64,000 bases of DNA from Brevibacterium spongiae (GCF_026168515.1 NZ_CP093443.1:1984001-2048000), one strand, 5' to 3'; shown: positions 45,498 through 56,637, numbered from the stretch's first letter. Numbers and translations: made by a program. Notes: generated by a model from the sequence alone, not told the origin.

Positions 45498-46366
45498 GTG
45501 GATTCTCCGAATCAGTCAGGACCGCAGCGGTCCTGGGCGAAGCGGCTCGGCATTCTGAGCGCCGTATTGATACCGGCGTTGCTATCAGGTTGCACGAAAG
45601 AGCAGATCGCCACAGGATTTTTTCCCGTCGAATCTAAGGGCGCGACGAACCACACCGAGGCCTACACAGCACTGTGGAACGGCGCTTGGATCGCCCTTCT
45701 GGTGGTAGGTCTCATCGTCTGGGGCCTGATCCTGTGGGCGATGGTGGCGTACCGTCGCCGCAAGCACGATCGCGGACTGCCGGTTCAGATGCGCTACAGC
45801 ATGCCCATCGAAATCCTCTTCACCGTCACCCCAGTCGTCCTCGTGCTTGGCTTCTTCTTCCAGAACGTCCAGGTTATGGAGAAGACGACTGACGACAGGA
45901 CTCCCGGCGAGCAGGTCATCGAGGTCGCCGCCAAGCAATGGGCATGGGACTTCAACTATGAGACGGAGAACGTCTACTACGCCGGTACGCAAGTCGAACT
46001 CGACGGCACGGAGAAGCCGGAGGAGACCGCTCCCGTGCTCTACCTCCCCGTCGACACCGACCTGGAGATCCGCCTGCACTCCCGCGATGTCATCCACTCC
46101 TTCTGGGTTCCTGCGTTCCTCGAGAAGCGCGATATGATCCCCGGCCGCGATCAGAGTCTGCATCTGCGTGCCGAAAAGGAAGGCGAGTACGTCGGCAAGT
46201 GCGCCGAACTGTGCGGTGAGTACCACTCGGAGATGCTTTTCAACGTCAAGGTCGTGTCGAAGGAAGAATTCCAGAATTACACACAGTCGCTTGCCGATCA
46301 GGGCAACACTGGCCAGCTGGGACCGGAGTATGATCGCAACTGGTACCCGAAAGAAGGTGCTGAAAA

Positions 46367-46370
<4 letters not shown>
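45498..46370 (+). CDS. ctaC: Cytochrome c oxidase subunit II
   Basis: A 290-residue membrane-anchored subunit of the aa3 oxidase. It begins with a lipoprotein signal peptide ending in LLSGC (lipidated Cys32), followed by two membrane helices and a periplasmic-side CuA domain with ligands Cys235, Cys239, His243 and Met246 ([13 protein letters not shown]). It accepts electrons from the QcrC cytochrome in the bc1-aa3 supercomplex. The GTG start is preceded by GAAAGG. It overlaps ctaD by ATGA. Confidence 0.96.
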
Positions 46371-48060
<1,690 letters not shown>

Positions 48061-48064
<4 letters not shown>

Positions 48065-48462
48065 AAGCTTCGATCCTCGTCTTCAACATCAACGCGCTGT
48101 TCTTCATCGTGGTAGCGATTGCGTACGGCCTTTACACCGATTTCACTGAGCTGGTGGGATTCCCCGCTCTGCTGCTCGTCGGTGGAATGTCCGGAATGAT
48201 CGGCATCTACCTGTGGCTGACCGACCGCCGTGTCGGCCGTCAGCCTCAGGACCACGATGATGCCGAGATCTCGGACGCCGATGCCGACTACGGCTTCTTC
48301 AGCCCGTGGAGCTGGTGGCCGATCGTCTGTGCAGGTGCTGCAGCCGTTGCGTTCTACGGAATCGCCATGGGTTGGTGGATCTTCCCCTTCGGTGCAGTGC
48401 TCGGCGTCGTCGCGCTCGTGGGTCTGTCCTACGAACACGATCGTGGAGACTTCGCCCACTGA
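48061..48462 (+). CDS. ctaF: Cytochrome c oxidase subunit IV (actinobacterial type)
   Basis: A 133-residue small subunit with four hydrophobic helices (for example [15 protein letters not shown] and [20 protein letters not shown]), matching the actinobacterial CtaF that binds the aa3 oxidase. The GTG start overlaps the ctaD stop (GTGA). A strong hairpin follows 34 bp after its stop and ends the ctaCDF operon. Confidence 0.94.
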
Positions 48463-48496
48463 TCACCCCTTCAGCGAGATGACTCTCGCCGCGCCT

Positions 48497-48530
48497 CTGT
48501 GGCCCGAACTCCTTCGAGTTCGGGCCACAG
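48497..48530 (+). terminator. Terminator of the ctaCDF operon
   Basis: A perfect 15-bp stem (CTGTGGCCCGAACTC and complement) with CTTC loop follows ctaF. It lies before the IS21 insertion, so the operon is terminated independently of the element. Confidence 0.85.
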
Positions 48531-48654
48531 TGCTATTCACGCCTGTTACGGCGTTCTGGAGCCCTTTGCGTGCGTTCACAAGAGGCAGCCTCAAGGACCG
48601 CACGTCGACGGCAGTGGACCTCGGCTGCGTCGACAGTCTTCGCGGAGCTGCGCA

Positions 48655-48658
48655 CACC
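48655..48658. repeat. Target-site duplication (CACC) of the outer IS21, left copy
   Basis: CACC directly before the left end (TGAATATCC) is repeated at 54173-54176 directly after the right end (ATACTCA). Confidence 0.7.
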
Positions 48659-48820
48659 TGAATATCCGCTTTATTGGGGGCCGTCAATCGTGGGTTCGGG
48701 GGCCGGACGCCTGATCAGATAATCGTGTGGTTCGGGGCCAGCTATGGCGTGCATGGGGGCCACTGACGTATAAGCTCCTTCCGCCGCGTGTATAGGGCAC
48801 GCGGCAGAAGGAGAATATTC

Positions 48821-49405
48821 ATGGTACGCAAGATCAGAGCGAAGCTGGTTCTACAGCTTCGGGCCGAGGGGCTCTCGGGAAGAGCTATTGCATCGTCTCA
48901 GGCGATGTCCCGTAAGTCTGTCACCCAAGTCCTCGATGCCGCGAATGCTGCCGGCCTGAGTTGGGATGATGTCAAAGACTGCCCCGATGGTGAGGTGTAC
49001 AGTCTGTTGTTCCCGGGCCGCGGCGACCATCACAGTGTGTTCGCCCAACCCGACTGGGAACGAATCCATAAGGAGATGGCTCGGGTCGGGGTGACGCTGA
49101 AGCTCCTCCATGGCGAGTATGTCGATGCATGCGCTGCTGCTGGTGATGCGGCGATGAGCTACGACCGGTTCTGCCGCACCTATCAACGTCATGTGCTGGT
49201 CACTGGCGCCGCTTCCCGAGTCGGTCACAAGGCCGCGCAGACGATCGAAGTCGATTGGTCGGGGCCGACGATGCGACTGTATCCGTCGGGGGCGAGTCAG
49301 CCTGTGACCGTGTATCTGTTCGTCGCGTGTCTGCCATTCAGCCGGTACGCGTTCGTGTATCCGAGTCTGGATATGAGCCAGGATTCCTGGTTGCGGGCGC
49401 ATGTG
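48821..49405 (+). pseudogene. istA: IstA transposase, 5' fragment (outer IS21)
   Basis: The first 195 codons of an IS21 IstA. They include an N-terminal HTH (LSGRAIASSQAMSRKSVTQVL) and the first catalytic aspartate region (QTIEVDWSGPTMRLYP). The coding sequence is interrupted after RAHV by the inner IS21; the continuation is at 52347-53315. A hairpin (GCCGCGTG and complement, 48783-48805) precedes the ribosome site AGAAGGAG. The second D and the E of the DDE triad are on the other fragment, so this copy cannot make an active transposase. Confidence 0.9.
49398..49403. repeat. Target-site duplication (CGCATG) of the inner IS21, left copy
   Basis: CGCATG is repeated at 52339-52344. Joining the flanks at this repeat restores the outer istA frame (LRAHVAMFTA). 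The repeat can be read as 8 bp because the element also begins with TG. Confidence 0.88.
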
Positions 49406-49528
49406 AGTGTGACAGTCTGAAATGGCCCCACTTGGAGCAAAAATGATCCTCTGATTTGGCCCCACCCCCGACCTACCAGCCGTACCGTTCGTGATGTCGA
49501 CCAAGACGTTCACGAAGAGGTGGGGCAT

Positions 49529-51076
49529 ATGAAGGAGATGTCGAGAGTGGAGCAATTCGAGAATATCCGACGAGACCACAGAGACCATGAGATGTCGATT
49601 CGACAGTTAGCCCAAAAGTACAAGGTCCACCGCAGGACGGTACGTCAGGCGTTGGCGGATGCGGTACCACCGCGGCGGAAGACTCCGGAGAGGGTAGCAC
49701 CAGTCCTCGGTGAGCACGTTGCCACCGTCCGGGCTTGGTTAGTTGCTGACAAAGAGGTCCCTCGGAAGCAGCGTCATACCGCCCGGCGGGTCTGGCAGCG
49801 CCTCGTCGAGGAGGAAGGAGTCGAGGTTGCGGAGTCGAGTGTGCGAACCCTGGTCGCGAAGCTGCGCCGGGACATTTTCGATCAGTCGTTGGAGGTCAAG
49901 GTTCCTCAAACCCATGCCCCGGCGGCTGAAGCCGAGGTCGACTTCGGGGAGTTCTACGCCCTCATCGGTGGGGTGTGGTTGAAGCTGTGGATGTTCATTC
50001 TGCGCCTATCGCATTCGGGTAAAGCCGTGCACATTGCTTACGCCAACCAGGCTCAGGAGTCGTTTCTCGACGGTCATGTGAAGGCCTTCGACCGGCTCGG
50101 TGGAGTCCCGACGGGCATGATCCGGTATGACAACCTGACTCCGGCGGTGGTGCGGGTGCTGCTGGGTCGGGAACGGGAGGAGAATCCCCGGTTTGTCGCC
50201 CTGAGGTCGCATTACGGGTTCGATAGCTTCTTCTGCCAGCCCGGGATCAAGGGTGCTCATGAGAAGGGTGGCGTCGAGGGGGAGGTCGGTCGGTTCCGGC
50301 GCCGTCATCTGGTGCCGGTGCCCGAGTTCGCCTCCTTAGCCGAGCTCAACGCTTTCATGGTCGCTGCCGATGCTGGTGATGACGACCGAAAGATCACCGG
50401 CCGGGTCGAGACGGTCGGGGCCGCGGCGGCCCGGGAGCTGCCTGGCCTGCGGGGTTTGCCCGATGAGGTCTTCGATGCCGCGCAGACCCTGTCGTGTCGG
50501 GTCGATGCGAGAGCCAGAGTGTGCGTACGTCAGTCCTATTACTCGGTGCCGGCCCGGTTGGCTGGCAGACGCCTCCAGGTGCGTTTGGGGGCCACGACGG
50601 TGACCGTGATCGCTGAGTCGGGGGTGGTCGCTGTCCATACCCGGTCGCTGCATAAGTACACCGAAGATTTGGTCCTCGATCACTACCTGGAAGTCCTCAT
50701 ACGCAAGCCCGGAGCATTCGCCGGGGCCACCGCGCTGGCGGCTGCCCGGAAGTCCGGGATGTTCACGAACGCTCATCAACGGTTCTGGGATGCTGCGCGT
50801 GGGCAACTCGGCGACACGGCCGGGACCCGGGCGCTCATCGGTGTGCTGCTACTGCACCGCAGCCTGCCCAACGGTGACATTGTCACCGCATTGACAACCG
50901 CGACCGGGTTGGGATGCTTCGATGCTGATGTGGTCGCGGTCGAGGCCCGCCGGGCCGGTCAGGCGATGACTGCGCCACCGGCGGTGGTCGTCCCGGCCCA
51001 CGTCGGACCAGTCGGGGAGAGGCCGGTGCCGGGCCTGGGCGCCTATGACGAACTGGTCTCGGTGGTGGGAGCATGA
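49529..51076 (+). CDS. istA: IstA transposase (inner IS21)
   Basis: A 515-residue intact IS21 transposase. The N-terminus has an HTH (MSIRQLAQKYKVHRRTVRQAL). The DDE core is complete: D in AEAEVDFGEFYAL, D in MIRYDNLTPAV, and E in GAHEKGGVEGEVG. It cuts and joins element ends with the help of IstB. The ATG at 49529 follows a GAGG ribosome-site-like stretch. Its stop overlaps the istB start. All key residues are present, so this element is probably capable of transposition. Confidence 0.93.
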   Translation: MKEMSRVEQFENIRRDHRDHEMSIRQLAQKYKVHRRTVRQALADAVPPRRKTPERVAPVLGEHVATVRAWLVADKEVPRKQRHTARRVWQRLVEEEGVEVAESSVRTLVAKLRRDIFDQSLEVKVPQTHAPAAEAEVDFGEFYALIGGVWLKLWMFILRLSHSGKAVHIAYANQAQESFLDGHVKAFDRLGGVPTGMIRYDNLTPAVVRVLLGREREENPRFVALRSHYGFDSFFCQPGIKGAHEKGGVEGEVGRFRRRHLVPVPEFASLAELNAFMVAADAGDDDRKITGRVETVGAAAARELPGLRGLPDEVFDAAQTLSCRVDARARVCVRQSYYSVPARLAGRRLQVRLGATTVTVIAESGVVAVHTRSLHKYTEDLVLDHYLEVLIRKPGAFAGATALAAARKSGMFTNAHQRFWDAARGQLGDTAGTRALIGVLLLHRSLPNGDIVTALTTATGLGCFDADVVAVEARRAGQAMTAPPAVVVPAHVGPVGERPVPGLGAYDELVSVVGA

Positions 51077-51903
51077 ACGCGAAAACCATCCCGGCATCGA
51101 CGCCGGCAGTGACTGCTCTGGGTGATCAGGCGGCTGAGGCCGCGATCGCCACGGCTTGTCGGACCCTGTTCATGCCCACGATCCGTGACCAGGCCTCACC
51201 GATGGCCGAGGCAGCAGCCCGAGAACGGCTCTCGCACAAGGCCTACCTGGCTGAGGTGTTGGCCGCGGAGTGTGATGATCGTGATGCCCGCCGTCGGATC
51301 CGGCGGATCAAGGAAGCGAAGTTTCCTCGCACCAAGCACCTGTCCGACTTCGATACCGCCGCCATCGAGGATTTGCCGCCGGCCCGGTTGGCGACTCTGG
51401 CCACCGGAGCGTGGATCGATGCCGGTGAGCCGTTGGTGCTACTCGGTGATTCCGGGACAGGGAAGACGCATCTGCTGATCGGTCTGGGGACCGCCGCGGC
51501 CGAGCAGGGCCGCAGAGTCCGCTACGTCACGACGGCGGCCCTGGTCAACGAGCTCACCGAGGCCGCCGATGCCAAGCAGCTCTCCCGGGTAGTGGGCCGC
51601 TATGCTCGCCTGGACCTGCTGTGCCTGGATGAGTTGGGGTATGTCAGCCTCGATTCTCGTGGAGCTGAGTTACTCTTCCAGATCATCACCGAACGTGAGG
51701 AACGAGCCTCGATTGCGACAGCCTCGAACGCCTCGTTCAGCGAGTGGGGGCAGACATTCACCGACCCGCGGCTGGCCGCGGCCGTTGTCGATCGGTTGAC
51801 GTTTAACGCCCACATCATCAACACCGGCACCAGCTCTTACCGGCTGCGCACCACCCGGGCCAGGAGCGAAGAGGCCACTTTGCAGGAAGGAGATCAACCA
51901 TGA
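51073..51903 (+). CDS. istB: IstB ATP-binding helper (inner IS21)
   Basis: A 276-residue AAA+ ATPase of the DnaC/IstB type. Walker A is GDSGTGKTHLLIGLG and Walker B is LDLLCLDELGY. IstB selects target DNA and activates IstA. It overlaps istA upstream and the third gene downstream. No truncation is seen. Confidence 0.93.
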   Translation: MNAKTIPASTPAVTALGDQAAEAAIATACRTLFMPTIRDQASPMAEAAARERLSHKAYLAEVLAAECDDRDARRRIRRIKEAKFPRTKHLSDFDTAAIEDLPPARLATLATGAWIDAGEPLVLLGDSGTGKTHLLIGLGTAAAEQGRRVRYVTTAALVNELTEAADAKQLSRVVGRYARLDLLCLDELGYVSLDSRGAELLFQIITEREERASIATASNASFSEWGQTFTDPRLAAAVVDRLTFNAHIINTGTSSYRLRTTRARSEEATLQEGDQP

Positions 51904-52160
51904 TCACCACCGAGGATCAGGAACCAGCCAGCGGAAATGCCATCGATGCCACCGAGGACTGGGTCGCCTACATCAGCCAACGCCTCAATGACGCCCAGGA
52001 TCTCCTGGACGGGATCAGTGTCACCATCGAGTCTGTTCAGCCCAGTGGCCGCGAGCATGCCGCCGATCTGATCGATTCGGCTATTGAGGACCTTCAGCGA
52101 CTGCGTCGCCGATTCGGACCAACCGAACCCGACTACGGCCCTGGCGATCCGCCGTTCTGA
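51900..52160 (+). CDS. Third small gene of the inner IS21, unrecognised
   Basis: An 86-residue acidic, mostly helical protein (helices around YISQRLNDAQDLLDGISVTIES and REHAADLIDSAIEDLQRLRRR) with a Pro/Gly tail. The ATG overlaps the istB stop (ATGA), so it is cotranslated with istB and sits inside the element ends. IS21 elements normally encode only istA and istB. I recognise no domain; it might be a transposition accessory factor, a regulator or a passenger. Confidence 0.65.
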   Translation: MITTEDQEPASGNAIDATEDWVAYISQRLNDAQDLLDGISVTIESVQPSGREHAADLIDSAIEDLQRLRRRFGPTEPDYGPGDPPF

Positions 52161-52181
52161 CCACACTGGAACCTGAGAGGC

Positions 52182-52201
52182 CCGGCCACTCCTGTGGCCG
52201 G
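52182..52201 (+). terminator. Hairpin after the third gene of the inner IS21
   Basis: CCGGCCAC-TCCT-GTGGCCGG, 21 bp downstream of the small gene and before the right end of the inner element. It probably ends the istA-istB-orf3 transcript. Confidence 0.6.
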
Positions 52202-52338
52202 AGAAAGGCTCGCAACACAACACCGCCCGACCCCGCTGGGCCGCGACTGTTACCAACGCGCGGCGAGCACGACCACACATGCTGGGGTGGGGCCAAATCA
52301 AAGCATCACAGTGGGGCCAAATGGGGTTGACACACTCA

Positions 52339-52344
52339 CGCATG
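52339..52344. repeat. Target-site duplication (CGCATG) of the inner IS21, right copy
   Basis: Matches 49398-49403. The outer istA resumes in frame directly after it. Confidence 0.88.
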
Positions 52345-52346
52345 TG

Positions 52347-53315
52347 GCAATGTTCACCGCTTTCGACGGATCGACGCCGAGGATCGTGCCGGACAACCTC
52401 AAAACCGGAGTGATCGCTCATCCCCGCGATGGTGAGGTCGTGCTCAACGATGCTTATCGGGAAATGGCTGCCCACTATTCGGCGGCAGTGCTTCCGGGCC
52501 GGATCAGAGCACCGAAAGACAAGGCGAGTGTGGAGAACACTGTCGGGCATGTGGCCACGTGGGTGATCGCGGGACTTCGGGACCGACGGTTTGCTTCGCT
52601 GCCGGAACTGGCATCGGCGATCGAGGAGCGAGTCGCAGCCTATAACGCCGAGCCCTTCCAGAAGCGGCCAGGTTCCAGACTCAGCGTCTTCACCACCGAT
52701 GAGCAGCCACTGCTGAGGCGATTGCCGCAGGTTGCCTACGAGATCAGCCGGTGGGTCTACGGGCGCCGGGTGGCCAGGAATGGGCATGTCAGTTGGGCGC
52801 GGAACTATTATTCAGTGCCGTTTGCCCATATCGGCGCCAAGGTTGATCTGCGAATCACCGATCGCAGTCTTGAGGTCTATTCCGGCCATGAGAGGATCAC
52901 GACGCACCTGCTGCTACCGGTAACGGCAGCGAATGAGTATCGGACGAATGAGGCCGACCTGCCGGTCGGCGAGAAGTACCAGCTGTGGGACAAACCGCGA
53001 GCCCGCCGGTGGGCCGAGCGGATCGGTCCATCGGCACTGGTTGTCATCGATCGCATTTTCGAGTCTGTTCCCATCGACGAGCAAGGACTCAACCCGGCCC
53101 TGGCGGTGTTGAGGCTGGCCCGCCGTTACTCTGCTGAAAGGGTCGAGGCGGCCTGCCGGATCGCTTTGGCCGGTCCGGTGAGGTCCCCACGCTATGCGCA
53201 TGTGAACCCGATCCTGGTCACAGGGCAAGACCACACCAGAGCCGACGAGGCTCAGCCTGTCGAGCACGGCGGTTACGTTCGTGGAGCCTCCTACTATGCA
53301 GGAGGCCGACAGTGA
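52347..53315 (+). pseudogene. istA: IstA transposase, 3' fragment (outer IS21)
   Basis: The 3' portion of the outer istA, 322 residues, with the second aspartate in TPRIVPDNLKTGV and the glutamate in KDKASVENTVGHV. It ends with a basic C-terminal domain. Added to the 195 codons of the 5' fragment it gives a 517-residue IstA, nearly the same length as the inner copy. It has no start signal of its own. The stop overlaps istB (GTGA). Confidence 0.9.
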
Positions 53316-54058
53316 CGGCGATCGATACAGAAACCAAGCGCAAGCTGCGCGAGATGGGTGCGACACCTTTGCTGGAGGCACTCGAGTCCCAGGACGAGGA
53401 CCTGACTATGGGAATGAGCTTCGATGAACGCCTGCAGTTGATCGTCGACGAAGCCCACTCGAGGTTCAACCATGCCAAAGTTGAAGGACTCATCCGCCGG
53501 GCCGGACTACGATACCCGGCAGCGGACCTGCGGCAACTGTCCCGCGTCGATGAGAGAGGACTGGATCAGAACGTGATCGCGCAGCTAGGAACCTGCGGCT
53601 TCATCGACCGCGGCCAGAACGTCGTGTTCCAAGGATTCACCGGTTCGGGAAAGTCCTATCTGGGATGTGCTCTAGCAAAACGAGCCTGTCAGCACCGGAT
53701 CCGAGCTCACTACATTCGCATGCCTGATCTGGAAGAGGCCTGGGCACTAGCAAAGGACAAACCGCTGGGCACGACGAAGTTATTGAAGAAATACGCCGCG
53801 TTCACCGTCCTCGTCATCGACGAATGGTTACTCGATCCTCCCGATGAGGCTATGCGCAGTATGCTGCTGGAACTGCTCGAGCGCCGCTACGACACGGCAT
53901 CGACGGTGTTCTGTACCCAGTATGCGAAGAAGGACTGGCATCAACGACTAGGGTCTGGAGTCCACGCGGATGCGATCATGGACCGAATCGTGCACAACAC
54001 GATCTGGGTCGAGACTGGCAGTCATAACATGCGTGAACATGCTGCTCTGAATTCGTGA
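53312..54058 (+). CDS. istB: IstB ATP-binding helper (outer IS21)
   Basis: A 248-residue DnaC-like ATPase. Walker A is GFTGSGKSYLGCALA and Walker B is FTVLVIDEWLL. It belongs to the outer element and is intact, but its istA is broken, so the outer element is probably immobile unless complemented in trans. It is clearly different in sequence from the inner IstB, so the two elements are different IS21 lineages rather than copies. Confidence 0.92.
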   Translation: MTAIDTETKRKLREMGATPLLEALESQDEDLTMGMSFDERLQLIVDEAHSRFNHAKVEGLIRRAGLRYPAADLRQLSRVDERGLDQNVIAQLGTCGFIDRGQNVVFQGFTGSGKSYLGCALAKRACQHRIRAHYIRMPDLEEAWALAKDKPLGTTKLLKKYAAFTVLVIDEWLLDPPDEAMRSMLLELLERRYDTASTVFCTQYAKKDWHQRLGSGVHADAIMDRIVHNTIWVETGSHNMREHAALNS

Positions 54059-54172
54059 GAAACCGTCGGTGGGTGGCTGGTGGACCCGATAGTCCCGGCT
54101 GCTGGCCCCCACCGGCAATATCGGTGGCTCCCAAACGCACGATCGACTGGTCCCCAAAGCTTCAAATACTCA

Positions 54173-54176
54173 CACC
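54173..54176. repeat. Target-site duplication (CACC) of the outer IS21, right copy
   Basis: Matches 48655-48658 on the other flank. Confidence 0.7.
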
Positions 54177-54954
54177 GTCAGTGAGCTCAGCGCGACCTGC
54201 GTTGTGTGAAGTGATGGTGCCGAATACTGGTTGAGGGGATGGTCTCCGACTCAGCGATCCTGGGACGCTGTTCAACGGGGCGCTGTTCAACTCTGGGTAC
54301 ATCTGGAATCGTCTGCGCTCAGAGGTTCAGAGGATCATAAGGTGGCCGGTTCCCGTGGGCGATCTTGCTGTGGGCCTGGTCTCGTATCCTTTCGGGACAC
54401 GTGGATAGCCTCGCGAGGCACCGTCGCTGCCCTTCAAACACCCTAAATTCGGCCTCGTCACAGGCGTTTCCAGCCCGGTCCACCAGGCCGCGCAGGAGGG
54501 CTCCGCTCTGCAGGGGACGGCGCTGGGCTGCCCGCATGATGATGTCGTAGGCAGGGGAGTGGCGCCCGTCGACCACCGATACACACTGCAGACCGGGGCA
54601 ACCGCGGCCAGACCGGTGGAACCGCTGTCTTGCCCTCATCCGCACAGAAGACTTCTCTACGCACCGGCCTCCGGCCTCACAGACGAGACAGGACTGTGTG
54701 CGATAGGGGCAAGAAAGCCTGTGTGTAATTGAGACAAGAAGGTCCGTCGGCCTCTCAGGGTGACAGCCCCATTCTGGACACCATTCTCGCCACCATTCTT
54801 GACTCCAGTCCCGGCTAGAGACCGAGGAACGAATTCCGAGGGGAGTCCCTCGGCGCCGAAAGTGCATCGGCGAAATCAACAGTGCCGATGACCTGTACCG
54901 GCAGCTCTGCCTGCTGTTCCAAAGCGTGGCGGTCGTAGTGTGCCGTGAATAGGA
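54177..54954. other. Gene-free stretch between the outer IS21 and the qcr terminator
   Basis: About 780 bp without a convincing gene. A minus-strand frame (54319-54879) is open, but its start lacks a ribosome site and I recognise no family; the middle part (PAYDIIMRAAQRRPLQ onward) looks protein-like and might be a decayed remnant. It probably represents degraded intergenic DNA beside the insertion. Confidence 0.5.
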
Positions 54955-54990
54955 CGAGGGGCTCAGCAGTCTGAACTGCTGAGCCCCTCG
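54955..54990 (-). terminator. Terminator of the ctaE-qcrCAB operon
   Basis: A perfect 16-bp stem (CGAGGGGCTCAGCAGT and complement) with CTGA loop, 21 bp beyond the qcrB stop. Confidence 0.85.
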
Positions 54991-55011
54991 ACTCGTGATG
55001 AAACTGACCGG

Positions 55012-56637
55012 TCAGTGACCGAGCTCGTTGTTCTTCGAGCCCTCGACCGCATCGTGGCTGTGGTGAGAAGCTTCGAGTTCCTGCTTCGTCACCGGTGCCA
55101 CACGATCTTCGAAGAAGAACCGCGACAGACGTGCGCGCAGCTTCTCCATACCGGTGACCTTGCCCTCGGCGTTCGGCTGAGCCGGGATGTACTCCGGCGA
55201 TTCGAATGCAGTGATCTTCCACAGCTTGTGCGGAGGAAGAGCCTCATGGCGTTCGAGGAACTCACCGTGGGGGAGACGGATGATCTGTGCGGTCTCGCGA
55301 CCGTGCAGCGCGATCTCCCGGTCCTTGCGCTGGAGAGCGATGCACATGCGCTTGGTGATCACGTATCCGATGATCGGTCCGAAGAAGAACAGGAATCGGA
55401 AGATGTAGATCATATCGTTGAGCGACATCTGGAAGAACACCGCGATGATATCGCCCGAGGCGGCTGCCCACATGTTGCAGTAGAAGATGATCCCTGCGAC
55501 ACCGATGGCCGTGCGAGTCGGGTTGTTGCGCGGACGATCGAGGATGTGGTGTTCCCGGTGGTCCTTCATCAGCCACGCTTCGAAGAACGGGTAGATGAAC
55601 ATGACCGCGAACACGCCGCCCATGACGATGACAGCACTGTTGATGTTGAACGAGATCGGCCATCCGAAGATGTAGAACTCGAACCAGCCCGGGACGATGC
55701 GGAGGAAGCCGTCGGCCCAGCCGATGTACCAGTCAGGCTGCGTACCGGCAGACACCGGTGACGGGTCATAGGGACCGTAGTTCCAGATCGGGTTGATCGT
55801 GAACAGTGCGGAGATCAGTGAGAGCAGACCGAAGATGAGGAAGAAGAAACCCCCGCCCTTGGCCGCGAAGGTCGGCAGAACGGGTTCGCCGACGACGTTC
55901 TTCTCGGTGTTGCCGGCACCCGGGTACTGGGTGTGCTTGTGCACGACGACGAACATCAGGTGGATGCCGATGAGTGCGATGAGCAGAGCCGGAACGATCA
56001 TGATGTGCAGCGTGTACAGACGCGCCACGATGTCGATGCCAGGGAACTCGCCGCCGAAGAGGAAGAACGAGATGTAGGTGCCGACGAGGGGGAGCGACTT
56101 GAGGATGCCGTCGATGATGCGCAGACCGTTGCCCGAGAGCAGGTCATCAGGCAGGGAGTAGCCGGTGAAGCCGGCGGCCATGCCCATGATGACCAGGAGG
56201 ACGCCGACGACCCAGTTGAGCTCACGCGGTCGACGGAACGCGCCGGTGAAGAACACACGGAGCATGTGCACGCTCAATGCGGCGACGAACAGCAGCGCGC
56301 CCCAGTGATGCATCTGTCGGATGAACAGACCGCCGCGAATCTCCAGGGAAATCGCCAGCGTCGAGTCGTAGGCCTCGGAGATCTGGACGCCGCGCAGCGG
56401 CAGCCAGGGTCCGTCGTAGTGCAGCTCGCCCATGGCGGGCTGGAAGAAGAACGTGAGGAACGTTCCCGACAGAACGACGATGATAAAGCTGTAGAGAGCA
56501 ACCTCGCCGAGCATGAACGACCAGTGCGAAGGAAAGATCTTGCGGCCGAATTCGCGCACGAGAACCGAAGCGCCGACGCGGGTTTCGGCGAAGCTCGCCG
56601 CCTTCCCGATGGTGGTAGTTGGCTGTGTAGTACTCAT
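55012..56637 (-). CDS. qcrB: Cytochrome bc1 complex cytochrome b subunit
   Basis: A 541-residue membrane protein with eight main helices. Heme-binding histidines fall in QMHHWGALLFVAALSVHMLRVFF and in the LHIMIVPALLIALIGIHLMFVVVHKH stretch. It also carries the long actinobacterial C-terminal extension. It oxidises menaquinol in the bc1-aa3 supercomplex. The start overlaps the qcrA stop (ATGA). It is the last gene of the ctaE-qcrC-qcrA-qcrB operon and is followed by a strong terminator. Confidence 0.97.
   Translation of the reverse strand: MSTTQPTTTIGKAASFAETRVGASVLVREFGRKIFPSHWSFMLGEVALYSFIIVVLSGTFLTFFFQPAMGELHYDGPWLPLRGVQISEAYDSTLAISLEIRGGLFIRQMHHWGALLFVAALSVHMLRVFFTGAFRRPRELNWVVGVLLVIMGMAAGFTGYSLPDDLLSGNGLRIIDGILKSLPLVGTYISFFLFGGEFPGIDIVARLYTLHIMIVPALLIALIGIHLMFVVVHKHTQYPGAGNTEKNVVGEPVLPTFAAKGGGFFFLIFGLLSLISALFTINPIWNYGPYDPSPVSAGTQPDWYIGWADGFLRIVPGWFEFYIFGWPISFNINSAVIVMGGVFAVMFIYPFFEAWLMKDHREHHILDRPRNNPTRTAIGVAGIIFYCNMWAAASGDIIAVFFQMSLNDMIYIFRFLFFFGPIIGYVITKRMCIALQRKDREIALHGRETAQIIRLPHGEFLERHEALPPHKLWKITAFESPEYIPAQPNAEGKVTGMEKLRARLSRFFFEDRVAPVTKQELEASHHSHDAVEGSKNNELGH

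Larger units (their letters stand above)
49404..52338 (+). mobile_element. Inner IS21-family element (about 2.9 kb, three genes)
   Basis: It begins TGAGTGTGACA and ends TGACACACTCA. Subterminal repeats TGGCCCCAC occur at 49423 and 49457, with inverted copies at 52287 and 52311; such multiple transposase sites are typical of IS21 ends. It carries intact istA and istB plus a third small gene. It is inserted inside the istA gene of the outer IS21 with a CGCATG duplication. All three genes overlap by ATGA-type junctions. Confidence 0.92.
48659..54172 (+). mobile_element. Outer IS21-family element, interrupted by a second IS21 element
   Basis: The ends are TG...CA. The left end and the complement of the right end align over about 45 bp with shared blocks (TTGGGG, ATCGTG, then TTCGGGGGCC versus TTTGGGAGCC). 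It carries istA (split) and istB. It is flanked by CACC duplications. Without the inner element and the inner target duplication it would be 2573 bp, normal for IS21. It sits in the intergenic space between the convergent ctaCDF and qcr operons and breaks no recognised host gene. Confidence 0.88.

Noticed and set aside
48463-48687. Short minus-strand frame crossing the left end of the outer IS21
   Set aside because: It spans the ctaF terminator and the element boundary, so it cannot be an ancestral gene; joining the flanks at the CACC repeat gives no recognisable protein.
54319-54879. 186-codon minus-strand frame beside the qcr operon
   Set aside because: No ribosome site, no clear domain and atypical composition; kept only as a possible remnant within the gene-free stretch.
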